The notes under the pieces: model-generated
Seen by the model: only the letters and a program-made list of their open reading frames with translations
Databases searched by the model: none
Told to the model about the DNA's origin: nothing
Assembly (NCBI GenBank): GCA_025455895.1
Contig: JALOLQ010000233.1
Coordinates: forward strand, 1 to 6,643
Reading direction: 5' to 3'
Length of the DNA: 6,643 bases
From: Solirubrobacteraceae bacterium
GTDB lineage: Bacteria > Actinomycetota > Thermoleophilia > Solirubrobacterales > Solirubrobacteraceae
Part shown: piece after piece, positions 1-5,614 of the stretch
Layout: the number at the start of each line of letters is the position of its first letter
How positions within the stretch are numbered: position 1 is the stretch's first letter
Translations under genes and position numbers: made by a program

Positions 1-605
1 GTGGCGTAACAGATGTCGTCGGTGCGCGGCCCGGTGATGTTCGGGAAGCGTTCGCGCAGGCGGTTGATGATCGCCCGCGTCTCGTCGACCGACAGCGTCG
101 TCTGCGAGATGTAGGCGAGCCGGTCGGGATCGGCGACCTCGAGCCGATCGACGTCCTCGACGGTTTCGACCAGCACGATCGCCTCGGGCGCCTCGCCCAT
201 CGTGCCCTCGACCTCCTCGTGGCCGTCATGGCCGATCAGGACGATCGTGTAGCCCTCGCCGGCGAACTTCACCGCCTCGCGATGCACCTTCGTCACCAGC
301 GGGCAGGTGGCGTCGATCGTCTGCAGGCCGCGGCGCTCGGCGTCGGCGTGCACCGCGGGTGAGACCCCGTGCGCGGAGAACACCGTGATCGCGCCCTCCG
401 GGATCGAGCCGTCGAGCTCCTCGACGAAGATCGCGCCGCGATCCTTGAGCTGCTCGACGACGTGCTTGTTGTGCACGATCTCCTTGCGCACGTAGACCGG
501 GGCGCCGTGCAGCTCGAGCGCGCGCTCGACGGTCTGCACCGCGCGGTCGACACCGGCGCAGTAGCCGCGCGGGGCGGCCAGGAGGATCTTCTCGGGTGCG
601 TTCAT
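1..605 (-). CDS. ispH: 4-hydroxy-3-methylbut-2-enyl diphosphate reductase (IspH), N-terminal 201 codons, cut by window edge
   Basis: IspH is the last enzyme of the MEP isoprenoid pathway. It is a cytosolic [4Fe-4S] enzyme that reduces HMBPP to isopentenyl and dimethylallyl diphosphate. I translated this frame by hand from the ATG at 605-603: it begins [20 protein letters not shown] and stays open to the edge. All three cluster cysteines are visible: Cys16 (PRGYCAGV), Cys101 ([11 protein letters not shown]) and Cys199 (TDDICYA). The substrate-site residues expected of the family are also there: His45 (EIVHN), His79 (FSAHGVS), His129 and Glu131 ([14 protein letters not shown]) and the SQTTLS motif at 167-172. 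Family members are about 300-320 residues, so roughly the last third is missing only because the window ends. There is no Shine-Dalgarno sequence before the start; a TACACT box lies 11 bases upstream. It is the last visible gene of the leftward group, 33 bases after the transporter. The family call is near certain. Confidence 0.97.
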   Translation of the reverse strand, partial: MNAPEKILLAAPRGYCAGVDRAVQTVERALELHGAPVYVRKEIVHNKHVVEQLKDRGAIFVEELDGSIPEGAITVFSAHGVSPAVHADAERRGLQTIDATCPLVTKVHREAVKFAGEGYTIVLIGHDGHEEVEGTMGEAPEAIVLVETVEDVDRLEVADPDRLAYISQTTLSVDETRAIINRLRERFPNITGPRTDDICYA

Positions 606-616
606 GGGCGCTGCCG

Positions 617-622
617 AGTGTA
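617..622 (-). promoter_or_regulatory. Candidate -10 box (TACACT) for ispH
   Basis: On the minus strand TACACT matches the actinobacterial -10 pattern TAnnnT and ends 11 bases before the ispH ATG. It sits in the 33-base gap after the transporter stop codon. No convincing -35 element stands 16-18 bases further upstream, and no Shine-Dalgarno sequence precedes the start. Transcription from it would begin about 4 bases before the ATG, giving a nearly leaderless mRNA. This would let ispH, probably essential, be expressed independently of the upstream genes. It is a sequence-pattern call only. Confidence 0.4.
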
Positions 623-638
623 CGAGCCAGGGCGCCGC

Positions 639-2849
639 TCAGCGCATCGCGGCGGGCTCGCGCTCGGGCGCGGGCGGCGCGGCGGCCGCTCCCGGCGCCG
701 CGTCCCAGGCGTCGGGGATCTCACCCTCGAGGTGGACCTGGGGCAGCCATCCGAGCCGGCGCGGGAACCACCACGCCCGATCGCCGAGCAGGAACATGAC
801 CGCCGGGGCCAGCAGCAGCCGCACGACGAGCACGTCGACGAGGATCGCCGTCGCCAGGCCGACGCCCATCATCTTGATGATCACGTCGTCCTCGAAGACG
901 AACCCGAGGAAGACGAGCACCATGATCGCCCCGGCCGCGCTGATCACCCGGCCGGTCGCCGCGAGGCCGCGCACGACGCTCGCGTGCGCCCCCACGCCGC
1001 GCCGGTGCTCCTCGTGGATGCGCGACTGGAGGAAGACGTTGTAGTCCATCGAGAGCCCGAACAGCAGCGCGAACATGAAGAGCGGCACGAACGCGACGAT
1101 CGGCACCTCGCCGTCCACGCCGAGCAGCCCGCCGCCGATGCCGAGCTGGAAGACCGCGACGACGACGCCGTAGGCGGCGGAGACCGAGAGCAGGTTGAAC
1201 GCCGCCGAGATCACCGGCACCCAGATCGAGCGGAAGACGAGGATCAGCAGCAGCAGCGACAGGCCGACGACGACCGCGATGAAGACCGGCAGCCGCGAGG
1301 CGACGCGGTCGGAGGTGTCCTGGAGCGTCGCGGTGATGCCGCCGACCTGGGCCGCGACCGGCGTGCCGCGCACGCCGCCGGGCACGACGGCGTCGCGCAG
1401 CCGGCCGACGAGGTCGGCGGTCGCCTCGTCCTGCGGGGCGGACTCGGGGACCACGGTGATCACGGCCGCGTCGCCGCCGGGGGCCACGCGCGGCGCCGTG
1501 GCGGCGGCGACGCCCGGCTCGGCGGCGATCTCCCGGCGCAGGCGCGCCAGCGCCCGCTCGGCCTCGGGGGCGTCGGCCGCGTCGAAGGCGCCGACGACCT
1601 GGATCGTCGCGTTGACGCCCGGCCCGAAGCCCTCGGCGATCCGGTCGTAGGCGATCCGCTGGGTGGTGCCGGGCGTCTGGTTGCCGTCGTCCGGCATCCC
1701 GAGGCGCAGCTGCGTCACGGGCACCGCGAGCAGCAGCAGGATCAGCGCGCCCACGACCGCGTAGGGCACCGGGCGGCGCCCGACGCGCTCGGCCCAGCGG
1801 CCGCTGAGCGGCATCTCCTCGTCGGCGCCGGGCTTCGGCCGCAGCCGGCGCGCCCCGGCCGCGAGCAGCGCGGGGAGCAGCGCGACGGCGCCGACCGCGA
1901 CGGTGGCGATCACGACCGCCGTGGCGACCCCCATCCGCCCGACGAACGGGATGCCGGTGGCCAGGAGGCCGGAGATCGCCACGACGACGATCGCCCCGGC
2001 GGTGATCACCGAGACCCCGGCGGTGGCGTTCGCGTGGCCCGCCGCGGTCACCGGGTCATCCCCGGCGGCGAGGCGCTCGCGGAAGCGCGCGGTGACGATC
2101 AGCGCATAGTCCACCCCGGCGCCGAGGCCGAGCATGATCGCGAGCGTCGGCGCGACGCTCGGGATCGTCGTCGTCGCCGCGCCGATCGTCAGCAGCATCA
2201 GCCCCGAGACGAGCGCGAGCACGGAGGCGAGCAGCGTGATGCCCATCGCGACGACCGAGCGGAAGACGAGCGTCAGGATCAGCATCGCCGCCGCAAGGCC
2301 GATCAGCTCACCGAGCGGCGCGCCCTGCTGCTGGGCGACGTCGACGACCTGGCCGCGCAGCGAGACCTCGAGGCCCGCCTCGCGGGCCGGGGCGACGGCC
2401 GCCTCGAGCCGCTCGAACGCCTCCTTGCCCATCTCGTCGGCCTTGCGCTCGTACTGGACCTCGGCGAAGGCGATCCGCTCGTCGCGCGAGACCTGCCCGG
2501 CGCCCTCGCGCCCGAGCGGCGAGGCGACCTCGCTCACGTCGGGCAGGCGCCCGGCGCGCCCCAGCGCCGCGGCGATCGCCGCCTCGCGCCGGGGGTCGCG
2601 GATCGTCCCGGCGCCCTCGGCGGCGAAGACGACCGTCGCGGCATCGCCGGCCACCGCGGGGAAGCGCTCCTGCAGCGTGTCGGCCGCCTGCTGCGACGGG
2701 GTGCCCGGGACCGAGAAGTCGTCGGCGAACTCCCCGCCGAGCGCGCTCGCCAGAGCGCCGGTGGCGATCATGCCCGCGATCGCGATGGCCAGCGTGCGCT
2801 TCCAGTGGCGGGCCGTGAGGCGGGCGAGACGGTCGAGGAGCAGCGCCAT
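639..2849 (-). CDS. MMPL-family (RND superfamily) membrane transporter
   Basis: This 736-residue protein is an MMPL-type RND transporter, a family that uses the proton gradient to move lipids or other hydrophobic compounds across the membrane. It shows the expected duplicated plan: one helix near 17-36, an extracytoplasmic domain (about 37-178), five helices between 180 and 330, a helix near 361-380, a second external domain (about 381-518), then five helices between 520 and 688. The Asp-Tyr pairs that form the proton relay in MmpL3-like proteins are present in both halves: D247-Y248 (GLGAGVDYAL) and D602-Y603 (FGLSMDYNVF). The C-terminal tail is short and rich in Ala and Pro. The frame is open upstream to 3065, but I chose the ATG at 2849: it starts a typical MMPL N-terminus (MALLLDRLARLTARHWKR) and lies 5 bases after the peptidase stop, suggesting translational coupling. 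The substrate cannot be told from sequence; the size is below that of mycobacterial MmpL3. Confidence 0.93.
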   Translation of the reverse strand: MALLLDRLARLTARHWKRTLAIAIAGMIATGALASALGGEFADDFSVPGTPSQQAADTLQERFPAVAGDAATVVFAAEGAGTIRDPRREAAIAAALGRAGRLPDVSEVASPLGREGAGQVSRDERIAFAEVQYERKADEMGKEAFERLEAAVAPAREAGLEVSLRGQVVDVAQQQGAPLGELIGLAAAMLILTLVFRSVVAMGITLLASVLALVSGLMLLTIGAATTTIPSVAPTLAIMLGLGAGVDYALIVTARFRERLAAGDDPVTAAGHANATAGVSVITAGAIVVVAISGLLATGIPFVGRMGVATAVVIATVAVGAVALLPALLAAGARRLRPKPGADEEMPLSGRWAERVGRRPVPYAVVGALILLLLAVPVTQLRLGMPDDGNQTPGTTQRIAYDRIAEGFGPGVNATIQVVGAFDAADAPEAERALARLRREIAAEPGVAAATAPRVAPGGDAAVITVVPESAPQDEATADLVGRLRDAVVPGGVRGTPVAAQVGGITATLQDTSDRVASRLPVFIAVVVGLSLLLLILVFRSIWVPVISAAFNLLSVSAAYGVVVAVFQLGIGGGLLGVDGEVPIVAFVPLFMFALLFGLSMDYNVFLQSRIHEEHRRGVGAHASVVRGLAATGRVISAAGAIMVLVFLGFVFEDDVIIKMMGVGLATAILVDVLVVRLLLAPAVMFLLGDRAWWFPRRLGWLPQVHLEGEIPDAWDAAPGAAAAPPAPEREPAAMR

Positions 2850-2854
2850 GGCGC

Positions 2855-3826
2855 TCAGCGCCGCCGCTCGCGCAGCAGCAGGTCCAGCACCGTCTCCCCC
2901 GTGACGTCGAGGCTGCGCGCCGAGACCTTGTCGAGGTCGTCGGCGAGCGCCGGGATCCCCGCGTTGAGGAACGGCGTGTGGTCGTCGAGGATCGCCGTCT
3001 GCGTCGCCGCCGGGAAGGCGCGCTGCGTGCCGACCGCCCGCGAGGACGCGCGCAGCCGCTCCCACAGCGCCCGGTCCGAGGAGCCCTCACGCGGGAAGCG
3101 CACGCCGCGGTTGGCGATGTAGTCGAGCAGGACCATCCGCGCGACGCTGCGCCGGTGGCGCTCGGCGTAGGCCTTCGAGCCGCGCAGCGCGTCACGCCAG
3201 AAGTCGGTCGAGCCGGGCGGCTCCTCCTCCCCGTCGAAGAGCACGAAGCGCACCTCACGCGCGCCCTTCGGCGCCGGCCGTGCGGCGAGCGCCCGCGCGA
3301 GCGTGACGACCGCGGCCGTGCCCGCGGCGCCGTCGTTGGCGCCGACGAAGCCCTCGGGCAGCGCCTCGGTGTCGTAGTGCGCGCCGACGAGGATCGCCGG
3401 GCGCCGGCCGGGGACGACGCCGACGACGTTGCGCAGCCCCGGGTGCCCGGGCACCTCCTCGAAGCGCCCGCCGGGCAGGCGCGCGCGCAGGTCCTCGGCC
3501 AGGCGCCGCAGGGCCGGCGAGCCCGCGGGCCGCGGCCCGTAGGCCTCGACCTGGCGGCGCAGCAGCGCGAACGCCGCGTCCTCGTCGAAGCGGTCGGTGC
3601 GCGGCGTGGGCACGCCGTCGCCCGCCGCGGACAGGAAGCGCGCGGGCACCGGCCCCGCGGCCGCGACCGTCGCGGCCGGCGCGGCATCGCGCGGCGGGTC
3701 GGAGATCCACGGCCAGCCGTTGACCGCGAACCAGATCACGACCGCGGCGAGCACGAACTGCACGACGAGCGCGACCACCAGGACGCGCACGCCGGCGCCG
3801 GACTCGTCATCGCTGCGGCCGGGCAT
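2855..3826 (-). CDS. Membrane-anchored M28-family peptidase / glutaminyl-cyclase-like protein, apparently lacking the last zinc ligand
   Basis: The 323-residue protein has one hydrophobic segment (about 14-36) after a short polar N-terminus, so it is probably held in the membrane with the rest outside. From residue 80 it follows the M28 zinc fold: HYD (H150, D152), GANDGAAG (D165), FDGEE (E200, E201), LLDYIAN (D235) and DDHTPFLNAGIPA (281-293). The DGEE and DDHxPF forms resemble glutaminyl cyclases as well as M28 aminopeptidases. In these families the GIPA segment is normally followed by a stretch ending in a Trp/Tyr-His-Thr motif whose His is the last zinc ligand. Here the sequence goes straight from GIPAL to ADDLDKVSARSLD, which aligns with the part just after that motif. 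About 13-15 residues therefore appear missing in frame, and activity is uncertain. The ATG lies 13 bases after the dehydrogenase stop, without a Shine-Dalgarno sequence, and the stop is 5 bases before the transporter start. Confidence 0.85.
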   Translation of the reverse strand: MPGRSDDESGAGVRVLVVALVVQFVLAAVVIWFAVNGWPWISDPPRDAAPAATVAAAGPVPARFLSAAGDGVPTPRTDRFDEDAAFALLRRQVEAYGPRPAGSPALRRLAEDLRARLPGGRFEEVPGHPGLRNVVGVVPGRRPAILVGAHYDTEALPEGFVGANDGAAGTAAVVTLARALAARPAPKGAREVRFVLFDGEEEPPGSTDFWRDALRGSKAYAERHRRSVARMVLLDYIANRGVRFPREGSSDRALWERLRASSRAVGTQRAFPAATQTAILDDHTPFLNAGIPALADDLDKVSARSLDVTGETVLDLLLRERRR

Positions 3827-3839
3827 CGGGAGGGCGTGA

Positions 3840-5141
3840 CTAGTCGTTTGCCGTCACCGCCTCGAGGATCTCGGCGAACTTCCGCCGGGCGGCCTCGCGG
3901 CGCGTCGGCACGTGCTCCGCGGGCACGCCGTCCTCGGGCGGCTCGTAGCCGCGCAGGATCCGCCGGGCGACGCTCTCGCGGTGGACCTCGTCGGGCCCGT
4001 CGTAGAAGCGCGCGGCGCGGGCGTGACGGTACATCGCCTCGAGCGGCATGTCGGTCGAGTAGCCGAGCGAGCCGTGGATCTGGAGCGCGCGGTCGACCAC
4101 GTCGTGGAGCACCTGCGCGCCGTAGACCTTGATCAGCGAGACGTCGGTGCGCGCCGCGGACGAGCCGTGGGTGTCCATCTTCCAGGCGGCGTGCAGCGTC
4201 ATCAGCCGCGCCGCCTGCATCTGCATCGCCGAGTCGGCGATCCAGTTCTGGACGGTCTGCTTGTCGGCGAGGACCGAGCCGCCCGCGACGCGGTGCGTCG
4301 CGTACTCGCACAGCATGTCGAACGCCCGCTGCGAGACACCCAGCCAGCGCATGCAGTGATGGATGCGCCCGGGCACGAGCCGGTGCTGGGCGATGAGGAA
4401 CCCCGCGCCGGCCTCGCCCAGCAGCGCGTCCGGACCGAGCCGCACGTCCTCGTAGCGGATCTCGGCGTGGTTGCCGAGCTTGCCGTAGCTCGGCTCGGGG
4501 TGCTCCATCGTGGAGACGTCGCGGACGATCGTCACGCCGGGGGTGTCCACGGGGACGATGAACATCGAGGCGCGCTGGTGCGGGCGCCCGTGCGGGTCGG
4601 TGACCGCCATGACGATGAGGAAGTCGGCGATCGAGGCGTTGCTGGAGAACCACTTGTGCCCGCTCAGCACCCAGCCGTCGCCGTCGCGCTCGGCGCGGGT
4701 GCGCAGCAGCGTCGGATCGCTGCCCGCGCTGTCGGGCTCGGTCATCGAGAAGGCGGACTTCAGGTCCCCGGCGAGCAGCGGGTGCAGCCAGCGCTCCTTC
4801 TGCTCCTCGGTCCCGGCGAGCGCGAGGATCTCGCTGTTGCCCGAGTCCGGCGCCTGGTTGCCGAAGGCGTTCGGCGCGAACGGCGACGTGCCGAGGATCT
4901 CGTGCATCAGGCCGAGCTTCACCTGCCCGAAGCCCTGCCCGCCGAGCTCCGGATCGAGGTGCGCGGCCCACAGCCCGCGCTCCTTGACCCGGGCCTGGAG
5001 CGGCGCGTAGATCCGGTCGAGCTGCTCCTGGGTGAGCTCGTCGTAGATCGTCTCGATCGGCCAGATCTCCTCGCGGACGAACGCCCGCATCCACTCCAGC
5101 TGCTCCTCGAACCCGGGGTCCGTGGAGAAGTCCCACGCCAT
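3840..5141 (-). CDS. Acyl-CoA dehydrogenase, ACAD10/11-like
   Basis: A 433-residue flavoprotein that oxidises acyl-CoA to the 2,3-enoyl-CoA, the first step of beta-oxidation, in the cytosol. Visible ACAD features in order are: an alpha-helical N-terminal domain (about 8-125); the FAD-contacting motif FSMTEPDSAGSD (131-142); the beta domain with WVLSGHKWFSSNA (157-169); and the C-terminal helical domain with PGRIHHCMRWLG (257-268) and QIHGSLGY (354-361). The PGRIHHCMR and DGPDEVHR (381-388) forms are typical of the ACAD10/ACAD11-like branch, whose members often act on long or branched chains. At the place where classical ACADs have the catalytic Glu (YEG) this protein has Asp381 (YDG). Length is normal for a single-domain ACAD; there is no kinase domain as in human ACAD10/11. 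The ATG is supported by GGAGG 6 bases upstream. It is the first gene of the leftward operon. The exact substrate is unknown. Confidence 0.95.
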   Translation of the reverse strand: MAWDFSTDPGFEEQLEWMRAFVREEIWPIETIYDELTQEQLDRIYAPLQARVKERGLWAAHLDPELGGQGFGQVKLGLMHEILGTSPFAPNAFGNQAPDSGNSEILALAGTEEQKERWLHPLLAGDLKSAFSMTEPDSAGSDPTLLRTRAERDGDGWVLSGHKWFSSNASIADFLIVMAVTDPHGRPHQRASMFIVPVDTPGVTIVRDVSTMEHPEPSYGKLGNHAEIRYEDVRLGPDALLGEAGAGFLIAQHRLVPGRIHHCMRWLGVSQRAFDMLCEYATHRVAGGSVLADKQTVQNWIADSAMQMQAARLMTLHAAWKMDTHGSSAARTDVSLIKVYGAQVLHDVVDRALQIHGSLGYSTDMPLEAMYRHARAARFYDGPDEVHRESVARRILRGYEPPEDGVPAEHVPTRREAARRKFAEILEAVTAND

Positions 5142-5147
5142 CGCTCG

Positions 5148-5152
5148 CCTCC
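5148..5152 (-). promoter_or_regulatory. Shine-Dalgarno site GGAGG of the acyl-CoA dehydrogenase gene
   Basis: GGAGG on the minus strand lies 6 bases before the ATG at 5141. It is the only strong ribosome binding site seen in the window, and it fixes this start. The other five genes have none, being either coupled to an upstream gene or possibly leaderless. Confidence 0.75.
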
Positions 5153-5189
5153 GTCGTCGCCTGTTCCCATCTTCGCAGGGCGCGGGGTC

Positions 5190-5195
5190 TAGCCT
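5190..5195 (+). promoter_or_regulatory. Candidate -10 box (TAGCCT) for the ACT-domain gene
   Basis: TAGCCT matches TAnnnT and ends 11 bases before the ATG at 5207, the same spacing as TACACT before ispH. There is no Shine-Dalgarno sequence between it and the start, so a very short leader is implied. The -35 region is not recognisable. Confidence 0.35.
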
Positions 5196-5206
5196 CCCCG
5201 GTCCCC

Positions 5207-5590
5207 ATGCCCTACGACCTCGACGTCCTCGACGGGACCTGGGCGGTCGCGCGCCTGCCGGCCGATCACCCGGTGCCCGCCTGGGCCCACGACCGCACGC
5301 TCTCGGCGCTCGTCCTCACGCCCGAGGAACTGACCGTCGTCGCGCCGTCCGCCGCCGTACCCGCGGGCGTCGAGCACGAGGGCCCCTTCTGCGCGCTGAA
5401 GGTCCGCGGCCCGCTCGACTTCGCCCTCACGGGCGTGCTCGCCTCGCTGGCCGCCGCGCTGGCCGCCGCGGACGTCTCGATCTTCGCCCTGTCCACGTTC
5501 GGGACGGACGTCCTGCTCGTGCGCGGAGCGACGCCGGACGCCGCCGTCGCGGCGCTGCGCGCGGCGGGCCATCGCGTTCACGACGGGTGA
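5207..5590 (+). CDS. Small ACT-domain protein (COG3603 / ACT_7 type)
   Basis: A 127-residue soluble protein with no membrane segment. It resembles the small bacterial ACT proteins of the COG3603 group, which carry two tandem ACT-like halves. The N-terminal half (about 6-60) has the characteristic WAVARLPADHPVPAWA stretch (12-27) and a LTPEELTVVAP strand (37-47). The C-terminal half (about 61-125) has GPLDF (68-72), TGVLASL (75-81), SIFALSTF (91-98) and TDVLLV (100-105), the strand-helix-strand pattern of an ACT_7 domain. ACT domains usually bind small ligands, often amino acids, and regulate an enzyme; no enzyme domain is attached, so this would be a stand-alone sensor or regulator with an unknown partner. 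It starts at the first ATG with no Shine-Dalgarno sequence and is followed after 24 bases by the WS/DGAT gene. A role in controlling the adjacent lipid genes is only suggested by position. Confidence 0.88.
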   Translation: MPYDLDVLDGTWAVARLPADHPVPAWAHDRTLSALVLTPEELTVVAPSAAVPAGVEHEGPFCALKVRGPLDFALTGVLASLAAALAAADVSIFALSTFGTDVLLVRGATPDAAVAALRAAGHRVHDG

Positions 5591-5592
5591 GC

Positions 5593-5613
5593 GGCGGGCG
5601 GTAGGGTCCCGCC
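5593..5613 (+). repeat. Short inverted repeat GGCGGG/CCCGCC just before the WS/DGAT start
   Basis: GGCGGG (5593-5598) pairs perfectly with CCCGCC (5608-5613) across a 9-base loop that contains the TAGGGT box; the ATG follows one base later. In a read-through transcript from the ACT gene this would form a hairpin next to the start codon and could reduce translation. There is no U-run, so it is not a standard terminator. Six-base GC arms arise easily by chance here. Confidence 0.3.
5602..5607 (+). promoter_or_regulatory. Candidate -10 box (TAGGGT) giving a leaderless WS/DGAT transcript
   Basis: TAGGGT lies in the 24-base gap after the ACT gene and ends exactly 7 bases before the ATG at 5615. 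In actinobacteria a TAnnnT box 6-7 bases before the start codon is the usual arrangement for leaderless mRNAs whose first base is the A of ATG. No Shine-Dalgarno sequence is present. If used, WS/DGAT could be transcribed separately from the ACT gene. Confidence 0.5.
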
Positions 5614-5614
5614 C

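Larger units (their letters stand above)
5142..5206. promoter_or_regulatory. Divergent intergenic region with promoters for both gene groups
   Basis: These 65 bases separate the leftward acyl-CoA dehydrogenase operon from the rightward ACT-domain gene, so promoters for both should lie here or just inside the genes. On the plus strand TAGCCT (5190-5195) fits TAnnnT and ends 11 bases before the ACT-gene ATG. GGGG (5184-5187) and CCCC (5196-5199) flank it as a short inverted repeat, which may be chance at this GC content. No clear -35 element and no clear leftward -10 box were found. The two groups may share control through this segment; that is inference from layout. Confidence 0.5.

Noticed and set aside
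2850..3065. 72-codon upstream extension of the transporter reading frame
   Set aside because: It overlaps the M28 gene, whose frame carries clear motifs, and the extension is unlike MMPL N-termini. The ATG at 2849 fits the family and follows the M28 stop by 5 bases.
369..3122. Plus-strand open frame of 917 codons
   Set aside because: It runs antisense across ispH, the transporter and the end of the M28 gene. Its translation is almost only Arg, Asp, Glu, His, Gly and Ala without any domain, as expected from the reverse of GC-rich codons.
2978..4132. Plus-strand open frame of 384 codons
   Set aside because: It is antisense to the M28 gene and the end of the dehydrogenase, is Arg/Ala-rich and has no motif.
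3912..5192. Plus-strand open frame of 426 codons
   Set aside because: It lies antisense to the clear acyl-CoA dehydrogenase and shows no recognisable family; it is a shadow of high third-position GC.
3736..5208. Minus-strand open frame of 490 codons overlapping the dehydrogenase
   Set aside because: Same strand but a different frame from the dehydrogenase; Arg/Ala-rich without motifs, and it spans two real genes.
5593..5613. Inverted repeat as a Rho-independent terminator after the ACT gene
   Set aside because: No T-run follows it, and the WS/DGAT ATG begins one base after the second arm.
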